DNA from: CAZCFB01 sp964511535
GTDB taxonomy: Bacteria > Myxococcota_A > Polyangia > GCA-2747355 > CAZCFB01
Direction: 5' to 3'
Assembly: GCA_964511535.1 (NCBI GenBank)
Contig: CAZEFW010000012.1
Span: 1 to 64,000, forward strand
Length of the DNA stretch: 64,000 bases
The first letter of the stretch is position 1. Every line of letters begins with the position of its first letter. Of the stretch, positions 1 to 9,200 are shown in pieces. The notes below the pieces were generated by a model. The model was not told where the DNA came from and did no database searches. It saw only the letters and a list, made by a program, of their open reading frames with translations. The position numbers and the translations under genes were made by a program.

Positions 1-60
1 GGGGGGGTTTCTGGGGGGGGGGGGGGGGGGGCGGGGGCGGGGGCGGGGGGGGGGGGGGAG
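1..60. repeat. poly-G low-complexity tract, likely contig-end artefact
   Basis: Nearly every base is G, broken by a TTTCT and a few C or A. It falls where the activator gene should encode its linker and DNA-binding helices, so the reading frame there becomes poly-Pro. Sequencing or assembly decay at a contig end is the simplest explanation. Confidence 0.6.
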
Positions 61-1247
61 GCCGCGCCACTGGTGGTGGACGGGGCGGGGGGCGAGGCAG
101 CCGAGGCCATCTCGAGATCCGGGTCCACGAAGTGTTCCCGCCTGAGGCGCGGGCTCTCGCCGGCCAGCAGCAGCGCGCGGCGTACGGCGCTCTCGAGCTC
201 GCGGATGTTGCGCGGCCATGGGCGGCAGCAGAGGTACTCCACCACCTCCACCGGGACCCGGCGATGGCCGCCCCCGTGCTTGCGGATCAGGTGGCGCAGC
301 AACAGCGGTACGTCCTCGGCGCGGTCGCCGAGCGGGGGCAGGGCCACCATCAGCTCGGTGACCCTGGCGAACAGGTCGGCCCTGAAGTCGCCGCTCTGCA
401 TCATGGCCCGCAAGTCGCGGTTTGTGGCGCACACGATGCGCACGTCCACCGGGACGGGCCGCTCGGAGCCCACCGGGACCACCGTCCGGTCCTGAAGCGC
501 CCGCAGCAGCTTGGGCTGGTCAGATGTGGGCAGCTCGCCGATCTCGTCCAGGAACAGCGTGCCGCCGTGGGCGGCGCGGAAGTGCCCCGGGCGGTCCGAG
601 GTGGCGCCGGTGAACGCGCCCTTGCGGTGGCCGAAGAGCTCGCTCTCGAACAGGGTGGCGGGGATGGCCCCGCAGTTCACCGCCACGAAGGGCCCACCCC
701 GTCGGGCGCCGGCCTGGTGCAGCCTGCGCGCCGCCAGCTCCTTTCCGGTGCCGGTCTCCCCCACCACCAGCACGCTCAGGTTGCTGTCCGCGGCGCGGTC
801 GAGCACGGCGATGGTCTTGCCCATGAGCGGGCCAGCGATCATCTCACCCGGGGCGATGGTGAAGGTGGCGCTGTTGGCGGCTGGCCCCTCTGAGACGAAC
901 TTGAACAGGGTGGCGCCGGTGCGGATCACCTCGCCGCCGATGAGCGGCCAGTCCGAGACGGGCTCGCCGTTGACATGCGTGCCATTGGCGCTGTCATGAT
1001 CCACCAGCTGCCAGGCGCTGCCGGTCCTTCGCACCGAGGCGTGGCGGCGGGACATCTCCCCGTCAGGGACGGTGACATCACAGGACTCGGAGCGTCCCAG
1101 AGACAGCTCCTCGCGGTCGAGGGCATGAAACGCCATCACCGGTGGATCGGTCAGCGGGTAGAAGCTGAGCAGCCCCGGCGGGAAGGCGCCATCGTCGCGC
1201 TGGTGCCGACGGTCGACTCGTAAAGTCTCGATCTCCTGATTTGGCAT
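1..1247 (-). CDS. FHA-domain sigma-54-dependent transcriptional activator (3' end cut by window)
   Basis: Reading leftwards from the ATG at 1247, the frame stays open to the window edge (about 415 residues visible). An FHA domain lies at about residues 45-115 (GRSESC, SRRHAS, DSANGTHVNG). It is followed by an AAA+ sigma-54 activation domain with Walker A GETGTGKE (about 162-169), the sigma-54 contact loop GAFTGA (about 210) and Walker B GGTLFLDEIGE. The C-terminal helix-turn-helix is not visible, because the frame runs into Pro-rich sequence encoded by the poly-G end. The family hydrolyses ATP to open sigma-54 RNA polymerase complexes from enhancer sites; the FHA domain implies control by a Ser/Thr kinase. 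It is a close paralogue of the gene at 9810-11159. It lies downstream, on the same strand, of the small Cys-rich gene with a sigma-54 promoter. Confidence 0.9.
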   Translation of the reverse strand, partial: MPNQEIETLRVDRRHQRDDGAFPPGLLSFYPLTDPPVMAFHALDREELSLGRSESCDVTVPDGEMSRRHASVRRTGSAWQLVDHDSANGTHVNGEPVSDWPLIGGEVIRTGATLFKFVSEGPAANSATFTIAPGEMIAGPLMGKTIAVLDRAADSNLSVLVVGETGTGKELAARRLHQAGARRGGPFVAVNCGAIPATLFESELFGHRKGAFTGATSDRPGHFRAAHGGTLFLDEIGELPTSDQPKLLRALQDRTVVPVGSERPVPVDVRIVCATNRDLRAMMQSGDFRADLFARVTELMVALPPLGDRAEDVPLLLRHLIRKHGGGHRRVPVEVVEYLCCRPWPRNIRELESAVRRALLLAGESPRLRREHFVDPDLEMASAASPPAPSTTSGAASPPPPAPAPAPPPPPPETP

Positions 1248-1433
1248 GATCCCGGAATTTTACTGCATACCGGCGTGGATGGGTAGGAGCGGGGATGCGA
1301 GCACTGGTGGCCCGGCGAGTGGGGGGATGCAGCTTGCCAGGGGCCTTCGGAGGCGGCGCTATGGAGAGGGGATTGCGGCTGGAGTGAAGCAGGGGAGGGC
1401 GGTCTGGCGGGGGAGAGGGCGAAGGCCGGGGAG

Positions 1434-1811
1434 CTACAGGAAGCACTTGTAGTTGCAGGAGTAGGTCATGGAGTTGCACTTCTTGGAGCAGCCGATGCTC
1501 TTGCAGGAGCGGGTGTCCCAGCTGACCCGCGCCGTGGAGGAGACCGAACGCATCTCTTGGCACTCCTTGTGGGTCACGTCCGGGTAGCAGAAGTTCATGC
1601 TCACCTTGCTGTCGATGAGGCGGCAGGAGCCTCGCTTGTTCATGGCGCTGCTGGCAGCGGTGGGGGTGGAGGAGCTGCTGCCCTCCTCGATGGGCAGCAG
1701 GTCGCAGCCGCCCTCCTCGAAGCCGAACAGGAACATGGAGCAAACGACCATCAGGGCGAAAGTCATCAGGCGGGTGCGGTTGCGGGCGGCTTTGGCGTTG
1801 GCGTTGGTCAT
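1434..1811 (-). CDS. small exported Cys-rich protein, unknown function
   Basis: A 125-residue protein with a basic start and a hydrophobic segment at about residues 15-31, consistent with an export signal. A Ser/Thr-rich linker and a C-terminal Cys-rich region follow; nine cysteines lie after the hydrophobic stretch, the last close to the C-terminus (NYKCFL). The first of these follows EEGG, which is not a convincing lipobox, so soluble secretion or a signal anchor is as likely as a lipoprotein. The cysteines suggest disulfide bonding outside the cytoplasm. I do not recognise the family. The ATG at 1811 is preceded by AGGAG. A well-spaced sigma-54 promoter lies about 60 bases upstream, so expression is probably conditional and linked to the adjacent FHA activator. 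Confidence 0.75.
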   Translation of the reverse strand: MTNANAKAARNRTRLMTFALMVVCSMFLFGFEEGGCDLLPIEEGSSSSTPTAASSAMNKRGSCRLIDSKVSMNFCYPDVTHKECQEMRSVSSTARVSWDTRSCKSIGCSKKCNSMTYSCNYKCFL

Positions 1812-2138
1812 GGGCTTCTCCTGTTAGCTCGCTGTTGATTCGCTGTGTTTGTCTTGCTGATGATTCAGGAGTTTGCAGGGGGTGTGCCAATGCCGTCGCC
1901 TGATGGTTAAGCTGTTTAATATTGAGTTGTTGGACCCGGGGTGAGGCCTTGAGGTTGTCAGCGAGCCTCTGGTAGTGGCGTGGCCCTGGCGCGAAAAAAT
2001 GGCATCGCGCCAGTTCTTCGCGCAGCCGCAGCGGCTGCCAGTTCCTTGCTCCTCGCCGCCTGCGCGTGGCCCCTGGCCCCCTGATCCCGGCCCGGATCTG
2101 TGGTACTCATGAGGCGCCAAGATACAGAGGAGATCACC
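1812..2138. promoter_or_regulatory. intergenic region with sigma-54 promoter and two inverted repeats
   Basis: This 327-base gap separates divergent genes. It is locally A/T-rich at about 1905-1935. Besides the sigma-54 promoter at 1874-1890 it holds an inverted repeat at 1986-2013 (arms CTGGCGCG/CGCGCCAG, 12-base spacer) and a near-perfect palindrome at 2022-2038 (GCAGCCGC-A-GCGGCTGC). They lie about 100-145 bases upstream of the -24 element, where activator enhancer sites usually sit. Their role is inferred only. An AGGAG ribosome site for the rightward gene lies just before 2139. Confidence 0.4.
1874..1890 (-). promoter_or_regulatory. predicted sigma-54 (-24/-12) promoter
   Basis: On the minus strand the sequence reads TTGGCACACCCCCTGCA. 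It matches the TGGCAC-N5-TTGCA consensus with the invariant GG and GC exactly ten bases apart. A start about 12 bases downstream would give a leader of roughly 50 bases before the ATG at 1811. An FHA/sigma-54 activator is the next gene on the same strand. Confidence 0.7.
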
Positions 2139-3377
2139 ATGTCCGACATCCGCCCGTTCCGTGGTATCCGCCCGCGCCCCGACCTCGCGCCGACCATCGC
2201 CGCGCCGCCTTACGACGTGGTTGATTTCGAGGAGGGCGTGGCCTACGTCGCCGACAAGCCCGACAGCTTCATGCGCGTGGAGAAGTCCGAGATCGAGCTC
2301 GACGCATCGCTGCACGTGCACGACCCGAAGATCTTCGAAAACGGCGCGCGCAACCTGAAGCGGCTGCTCGAGGAGCAGAAGCTGCTGCAGGACCCGACGC
2401 CCTGCTACTACCTGTACCGCCAGAAGATGGGCGACCATGTGCAGACCGGCGTGGTGGCGGGCGCCTCGGTGGACGAGTACGAGGCGGGCAAGGTCAAGAT
2501 CCACGAGTTCACCCGCGAGGTGAAGGAGAAGGAGCGCACCATGCACGTGGATCTGGTGGGGGCCAACACCGGCCCGGTGTTCCTGACCTACCCGGCGTCG
2601 TCGGAGATCGACACCTTCGTGGAGGAGTTCTGCAGCCACAACCCGGACGTGGACTTCGTCAGCGAGGACGGCGTGGGGCACACCCTGTGGGTGGTCTCGG
2701 CGCCGCCCGACGTGGGCGCCCTGCAGGAGATGTTCGCCCGGGTGCCGGCCCTGTACGTGGCCGACGGTCACCACCGCTCGGCGGCGGCGTGCAACGTGCG
2801 CAAGGCGCGCAAGGAGCGCAACGCGGACCACACCGGCGAGGAGGCGTACAACCACTTCCTGACGGTGATCTTCCCCCATGATCAGATGATGATCATGGAG
2901 TACAACCGCGTGGTGATGGACCTGCACGGCATGACCGCCAACGAGGTGATGGAAAAAGTCACCGGGCGGTTCGAGGTGAGCGAGGCGGACACCCCGTCGC
3001 CGCCCCAGGCCAAGCAGTTCGGCATGTACGTCGGCGGCAAGTGGTACCGCATCATGGCCCGGGAGGGCACCTACCCGGCCGACGATCCGGTTGCCAGCCT
3101 CGACGTGGCGATCCTGCAGAACAACCTGCTGGCGCCGATCCTCGGCATCGGCGACCCGCGCACTGACGAGCGCATCCAGTTCGTCGGCGGCATCCGCGGC
3201 ACGGCGGAGCTGGAGAAGCGAGCCGACAAGTTCAACGGCGCGGCCTTCGCGCTGTACCCCACCGGCATCACGCAGCTGATGTCCGTGGCGGACGCGGGCA
3301 AGGTGATGCCGCCCAAGTCCACCTGGTTCGAGCCGAAGCTGCGCTCGGGGATGGTGGTGCGCAGCATCAACGACTGA
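2139..3377 (+). CDS. DUF1015 family protein
   Basis: A 412-residue cytoplasmic protein. The ATG at 2139 was chosen because AGGAG lies just upstream and the protein then begins MSDIRPFRGIRP, the usual start of DUF1015 proteins; an upstream ATG would add a non-conserved leader. The family signature YVADGHHRSAAA is present at about residues 203-215, and PYDVVD lies near the N-terminus. The biochemical role of the family is not firmly established. The next gene starts four bases after the stop, so the two are probably co-transcribed. Confidence 0.9.
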   Translation: MSDIRPFRGIRPRPDLAPTIAAPPYDVVDFEEGVAYVADKPDSFMRVEKSEIELDASLHVHDPKIFENGARNLKRLLEEQKLLQDPTPCYYLYRQKMGDHVQTGVVAGASVDEYEAGKVKIHEFTREVKEKERTMHVDLVGANTGPVFLTYPASSEIDTFVEEFCSHNPDVDFVSEDGVGHTLWVVSAPPDVGALQEMFARVPALYVADGHHRSAAACNVRKARKERNADHTGEEAYNHFLTVIFPHDQMMIMEYNRVVMDLHGMTANEVMEKVTGRFEVSEADTPSPPQAKQFGMYVGGKWYRIMAREGTYPADDPVASLDVAILQNNLLAPILGIGDPRTDERIQFVGGIRGTAELEKRADKFNGAAFALYPTGITQLMSVADAGKVMPPKSTWFEPKLRSGMVVRSIND

Positions 3378-3381
3378 CCCC

Positions 3382-4491
3382 TTGCTCGACAAGTCTCAGG
3401 GCGCGGTCACCTGCGCCCACTGCCAGCGGCTCGGCGCCGACGAGCAGTGCAAGTACTGCAAGCGCATGGTCCACCAGGCCTGCCTGGCCGGCGAGGGCTG
3501 CCCGGTGCCTCACCCGGTGGAGCTGCGGCTCGGCCTGGGAAAGCGCCTGCGCGATGTGGACGAGACCGGGCGGTATTGCACCGTCGGGCCGATGTTCGGC
3601 GGCCACGCCGAGCTCAAGGACCTGAGCGCCGGGCTGAGCATCGACGCGCCTGCCGAGGCGTTCGACGGCGTGTCGGTGATGTACATGAGCCCCTGGCGGC
3701 TGGGCCGCGAGATCGGGCTGCGCGCGGCGGCCACGTTTTACTGGCGCGAGGTGGGTGACGGTCAGCAGGAGCGGGTCTACGTCGACCCGCTGCTCTACAT
3801 GGCGCGGCTCACCCCCCACGGCCTGGCCGACGAGCGGTTCCTGCCGCGGCCGGCCCAGCCCCTGGGCCATCGCCTGGACGTCAGCCGCGACCGCCGGTGG
3901 GCCATCTGGTCCGGCGACTCGCGCCTCGACATCATCGACCTGGAGCAGCGCATCAAGCCGCGCAAGCTCGACCTGAAGGGGAAGATGACCTTCGACGTGG
4001 CGGTGAGCAGCGTGATGGATCTGGCGGCGCTGGCCCAGTGGGGGCGGCTGTACTTCTTCGGGCTGAGCGACGGCTGGCGCGTGGGGCAGCTGCGCCGGGA
4101 GGACGACGACTTCACCTGCGTGAAGCTGGCCGCCGGCAAGGTGCTCTACATCACCGCGGGCAACCGCTACGCGGTGCACCGGGTCGACCGCAAGGTGATG
4201 CCCGACCGGTGGGAGCGGCTGCGCGAGGGCAAGCTCAAGGCGAAGGGGGCGCTCACCTCGCGCGACGCCAGCCTCTCGCCCGACGGCCGGCTGCTCGCCG
4301 TGCGCCGCCGGAAAAAAGAGGTGCTGGTCATCGACCTCGATCAGGGGGACGAGCAGCTGCTCCGGGGGCACACCGACACGGTCAACCTGGTGCGCTTCAT
4401 CAACAACGGCCGCCGCCTGGTCAGCTCCGACGACGACAACCGGGTGATCCTGTGGCCGCGGGACGAGGGGCGGATCATCTCGGGGGAGTGA
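3382..4491 (+). CDS. zinc-finger / WD40-like repeat protein
   Basis: A 369-residue protein starting at a TTG four bases after the DUF1015 stop, which suggests translational coupling. The N-terminus has a treble-clef-like cysteine/histidine cluster (CAHC, CKYC, HQAC, GC within the first 40 residues). The C-terminus carries a clear WD40-type blade: LRGHTDTVNLVRF followed by LVSSDDDNRVILW. Intervening sequence with LSPDGRLLAV suggests a partial beta-propeller. There is no signal peptide or membrane segment, so it is probably a cytoplasmic scaffold or protein-binding protein. The function is unknown. Confidence 0.75.
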   Translation: MLDKSQGAVTCAHCQRLGADEQCKYCKRMVHQACLAGEGCPVPHPVELRLGLGKRLRDVDETGRYCTVGPMFGGHAELKDLSAGLSIDAPAEAFDGVSVMYMSPWRLGREIGLRAAATFYWREVGDGQQERVYVDPLLYMARLTPHGLADERFLPRPAQPLGHRLDVSRDRRWAIWSGDSRLDIIDLEQRIKPRKLDLKGKMTFDVAVSSVMDLAALAQWGRLYFFGLSDGWRVGQLRREDDDFTCVKLAAGKVLYITAGNRYAVHRVDRKVMPDRWERLREGKLKAKGALTSRDASLSPDGRLLAVRRRKKEVLVIDLDQGDEQLLRGHTDTVNLVRFINNGRRLVSSDDDNRVILWPRDEGRIISGE

Positions 4492-4576
4492 GCTGGCCGC
4501 CGGGCGCCGGCTCGCCGCGCTCCACGGCGCTGCAAATTGACCGCGTTGAATCCTGGCCTTACGCTTTGTGGTGCTC

Positions 4577-6256
4577 ATGTCATCTGGTTCAAAACAGTCG
4601 CCTCGATGGGAGCGGTGGCGAAGGCGGGTCCTCGCCTGGGCGTTGGGCCTGTGGGCTGCGAGCCTGGTGGGCTGCTTCAACCCGAGCCTCGACGGCGAGG
4701 GAGGGTACCGCTGCCAGGACGATCCCGACTGCCCGGACGGCTACAAGTGCAGGTCCGAAGGATCCGGGCGGGTGTGCAAGCTCGCTGGCGACGGCGGGGC
4801 CGCCGTCGACATCGGAGGCGGTCCGGACCTGCGCAGGGACGGCCCGGCCGTGGACCGCCGCCGGCCCGACATGCCGCGCGCTGACCTCGCCCCGACGAAG
4901 CCCGATCTGAGGCCGGACAGCGCCAGGCCTGACAGCGTCAAGCCCGACACCCTCAAGAAGTATTGCGGCGACGGCAAGAAGAACCTCAAGGAGCAGTGCG
5001 ACAAGATCGATCTTGGCGGCGCCACCTGCGCCAGCATCAAGCTGGGCAAGACCGGCGGCAAGCTCAAGTGCACGAACAAGTGCACGTACGACACGACGCA
5101 GTGTTACGTGGTCACCACCGGACATGCCCAGAAGTCGGGCTTCAGCGCCTCCGTGGCGCCCGACGTGGCGTGGAACGGGACGGGCTTTCAGGCGGTCTGG
5201 CAGGACCTGGGCGCGGGGGCGAGCGTCAACCCGTGGGGCATGCTGCTGACCACCGCGGGCAAGCTGCACCCCGGCTCCCTCCTCAACCTGACCAAGGCCA
5301 ACGGCGTCCATGAGACCGAGCCGGCGGTGGCGCGCCGCGGCAGCGGCGGGCTGGTGGTCTGGACCCAGGGCACGGGCGCGTCGGCCAACGCGCTCGGCAA
5401 GCTGGTCACCTGGTCCGGCACGACCGCGTCCAAGACCTACACCTTCACCAGCCAGTCAGAAGCCCAGAACGCCCCGGCCGTGGCATGCAACAGCAAACAG
5501 GAGTGCCTGGTGGTCTGGGCTGACGACCGCGCCAAGGCGACCAACCTCACGGACATCTACGCTTCGCACCTCACGGCCGCAGGCGGGGTCAGCACCACCA
5601 AGAACGGCATGATCATCGCCAACACCACCGGCGCCGAGACCATGCCGGCGGTGGCCTCCAACGGCACCGACTTCCTCGTGGTGTGGCGCCAGGTGAACGC
5701 CGGCTGGTACAGCGTCAAGGCGCGCCGGGTCACCTGGACCGGCATCCCGACCGGCGCCAAGTACAGCATGGTGGACACAAAGGACATCATCGCGGCGCCC
5801 GCGGTGGCAAGCTGGGGTTCGGGCTACCTGGTGGCCTGGGAGCGCAAGTCAAGCATCTCCTACCTCTCCTACAACATCATGGGCAGCCGCACCGACAACA
5901 GCGGCAAGCCGTTCTCCAAGGACGGTCACGGCCGCTCCTTTACCGGGGCCGCCGGCGACCAGCGCAACGCCGACGTGGCGTGCAGCGGCACCAAGTGCCT
6001 GGTGGTGTGGCAGGACGCCCGCAACGCGCTGTTCAACAAGGCGGACATCTATGGCACGCGGGTCAACGTGCTCACCTCCACTGCGAGCACCCTGCAGCCG
6101 TACGACCCGGACGGGATCAAGGTCTTCACTGCAGCCAACGATCAGGTCTCACCCGCGGTGGATGCAAACGGCAAGGCGTTCATGGTGGTCTGGTCCGGCT
6201 ACGACCCGAAGGTCGCGTCCTTGGTCAAGATCTTCAGCGCCCTCGTGACGGACTGA
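4577..6256 (+). CDS. surface lipoprotein with Cys-rich repeat and propeller-like domain
   Basis: A lipoprotein signal (basic RWERWRRR, hydrophobic WALGLWAASLVGC) places the lipidated Cys at about residue 33. Next comes a disulfide-rich segment (CQDDPDCPDGYKC...), an Asp/Pro/Arg-rich linker with repeated RPD or KPD, and a CGDGKKN..EQCD...TC...C...C repeat typical of myxobacterial cell-surface proteins. The remaining ~370 residues contain repeated blocks of the type PAVA...G..LVVW at about 60-residue spacing, which suggests a beta-propeller. It is probably exposed on the outer membrane. The ligand is unknown. In-frame GTG codons 3 and 9 bases upstream are alternative starts. Confidence 0.8.
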   Translation: MSSGSKQSPRWERWRRRVLAWALGLWAASLVGCFNPSLDGEGGYRCQDDPDCPDGYKCRSEGSGRVCKLAGDGGAAVDIGGGPDLRRDGPAVDRRRPDMPRADLAPTKPDLRPDSARPDSVKPDTLKKYCGDGKKNLKEQCDKIDLGGATCASIKLGKTGGKLKCTNKCTYDTTQCYVVTTGHAQKSGFSASVAPDVAWNGTGFQAVWQDLGAGASVNPWGMLLTTAGKLHPGSLLNLTKANGVHETEPAVARRGSGGLVVWTQGTGASANALGKLVTWSGTTASKTYTFTSQSEAQNAPAVACNSKQECLVVWADDRAKATNLTDIYASHLTAAGGVSTTKNGMIIANTTGAETMPAVASNGTDFLVVWRQVNAGWYSVKARRVTWTGIPTGAKYSMVDTKDIIAAPAVASWGSGYLVAWERKSSISYLSYNIMGSRTDNSGKPFSKDGHGRSFTGAAGDQRNADVACSGTKCLVVWQDARNALFNKADIYGTRVNVLTSTASTLQPYDPDGIKVFTAANDQVSPAVDANGKAFMVVWSGYDPKVASLVKIFSALVTD

Positions 6257-6265
6257 ACCGCCCGC

Positions 6266-9200
6266 TCAGCCGAAGTCCACCAGCTCCAACAGGAACTCGC
6301 GCGAGCCATCCCGGCTCCACTGGTCCAGCAGGCCGGGGTCCTTGAGCTGCTGGCCGCGGAAGCGGTCCACCGCCACGTAGCGCACGGGCAGGTCGGCCAG
6401 GCGGGTCATGTCGCCCCACAGCTTCTCGCACTGCATCACCGGGAAGACATCCTCGTGGCCGCGGCCCCAGCGCAGCTTGACGTCCTTGATGGTGGCGTAG
6501 GTCGGCACCCGCGCCTCCACCGAGGCGATGGCGTCGTTGACCCGCTGCGCGCGCGCGGGATCGTCGGGGGCGCCGAGGATGTCGTCGCGCTGGAGCCCGA
6601 AGTACGACAGCAGGGCGTCGACGGTGAGCAGCGAGGTCAGGGTGTTGTAGTAGCTCAGGGCGAACTCGTCCTCTTCGCGCGGGAAGGCGAAGCCCTCCAC
6701 CAGCTGAAGCCGGCCGTCCACCCGGGCCAGGCCGCCGCCCGCGTCCTCGTGGCGGCGGGGGGTCACCTCGAATGAGACGGTCTTGCCCGAGCGGATGTGC
6801 TGGCCGATGAGGCCCGGGTTGAGCCACGCGCCGAGGGTGTCGGCGTTGTGCACCATGAGGTATGTCAGCGACGGGTTGTCCTGCAGCATGCGCGCCAGCA
6901 CGCCATTGCGCAGCAGGTTCGGCACCTCGTACCAGTGCCCGGGCGGGTAGAATCGCTGCTGCGGCGCGTTGGCCGTGTAGTCCTCGCCCTCGCCCGACGC
7001 CCGGGCCCAGCCGATGAGGGTCTCGTGCAGGTCCTCGGTGACGCGCTGGACGTTCTCGCTCTCGATCTGCTGCGACAGCTCCTCCCAGATGAAGCGCAGG
7101 TCCCGCTCGGTGGGGATCAGCTTCTGGCCGATGGCCGAGGCGTGCGACAGGTAGATCCGGCCCGGGTAGTCGAAGTCGTCCGCCTGCCGCAGGTGCTCGG
7201 CCACGGCGTCGTGGGTCAAGAAGCTGGTGGAGAACACATGCTGGTGGGCGGCGTGGCGCCGGGCGGTGCGCCGCGACTTGGCCAGGTGGATCTCCACGAA
7301 GGAGCGGTGGCGGCCCTGCAGCTTCACGAAGGGGTTGATCGCCTTGACCACCCCGGCGCCGTCGGTCCAGCGGCTGCCCAGGCCGCCGGCCAGGGTGAGC
7401 ACCGCCACCTCGGCGCGGTCCAGGGCCTGCTGCCCCAGCCGGCTGTCCGCCCCGTCCGGCGCCGGCGGTGAGTCCACGTCCCCGGCGCTGGCGTCCTCGA
7501 AGGTGGTGCTGTGGGGCAGGCGGTTTCGGGCCACGCCGATCTCGCCCGCCTTGACCCGCCTCGACAGGCGGCGGTGGGCATCGGGATCGAAGCCGTTTTC
7601 CTGCCGGATGCGGGCCGCCTCGGCCTCCCACGCGGGGTTGTGACCCGCCACGGCGTCCACCATCGCGTCGATGTCCTCGCCGAACCGGGCGCGGTACAGC
7701 GCCTTGAGCGCGTCCGCCGGCTGGGCGGCGGTGTCCATGGAGGCGCCGTGGCGCCGCGCGAACCAGCGCGCCTCGCCCTGCAGGGTCTCGGCCGGCGTGG
7801 AGCCGCCGGTGACCGCCGACATGATCATCAGCCGGTAGTAGCCGTCAGGCATCAGCGCCTGCTCGCCTCGCCGGAGCTGGCCCATGATGCCGTCGTTGTT
7901 GATGGAGAACGCGTAGATCACCGGGTCCATGGCGAAGGGCAGGGCACGGGCGAAGTGCCGCTTCTTGTCGTTGATCAGGCGGCGCAGCTCGTCGACGATC
8001 TCCGGCCGTCGCTCCGGGGCGACGATGTACGCCATGCCGCCGCCGGTCATACCGCCGAGCATCAAGAAGCCGTAGAACGCATCGCCGAAGCGGCGCTCCA
8101 TGTGGCGCCGGATATCGTCGGTGAAGGCGTTGGTCACCCAGGGGATGATCGGCGTGATGCACGCGTCGAAGTTGAGCGAGGTCAGCCGCCCCAGCGCCTG
8201 CATGTCCCCCCGCTTCAGCGCGTCGACTACCTGGTCGAAGATGGTATGCCCGCGCTTTCGGGCGGCCCACTCGTCTGCCAGCCGCAGCAGGTACTTCTCG
8301 GTGACCATCTCCAGCACCGGGCCGACGTTTTGCGCCATGCCGCCGTGGATCAGGATGACCGAGGCGGTCAGGCGTTGCTCGAGATCCGGCGGCACCGAGT
8401 CGCCGCCCAGCAGCTCGTGCGCCGGCAGCAGCGTGCCCCGGCTGACGCCATGCTCCGGGGCGCCCTCGCTGGCCAGCTGCCCGGTGATCACCTTGACGCC
8501 GGGCCAGATGCCGCCCGAGTCCTGCCAGCCGCCGCCGGAGCCGCCCAGCCACTCGCCGAGGATGGCGCGGGAGGCCACCAGCCTCTTTTCCTGCTCGTCC
8601 AGGGGGCCCTGCAGCCGGCGCACCTGCCCCGAAAAGCGCATGCAGCTGGTGATGATGCACGCCAGCAGCGAGGTGGAGACCGCCAGGCGCGAGCCCTTGG
8701 GGATGCGGCGCACCCGCGTTACGAGCTCGAAGCCGCCGGGGTGGCCCAGCAGCCGCTCCAGCAGCTGCCGCAGCGTGGCGCCGCCCTGCTCCATGGCCGG
8801 CGGCACCAGGCCCGAGGCCACGATCCCCGCCTTGAGCAGGCCGAGGTGGTCGCTGGCGAAGTTGAACAGCTCGGCCAGCTCCCCGATCTCCCTGGTCTCG
8901 GCCAGGTCCACCGAGGCGATGCGGATCACCGGCTCGGCGATGGCCCGGCAGTAGGTCTCCACCGGCGGCCGCGGGCCTCCTGCCTCTCCCTCGAGGCACA
9001 GGTCGATGGAGACGTTGGTCACCCGGGCGCCCTCGGGGAAGTCCATGCCGAGGAAGAAGATGTCGGACCAGCCGCTGTGGCTCGGATCCATGCGCACGCC
9101 GGTGGCGTCCATCACGAGCGGGTACAGCCCGGTCTCGGGGTCTGGCCGGACGAGCTGCGCGGGCGCGCGCAGCGGGTAGTCCGCCGCGGTGTCGGCGGAG

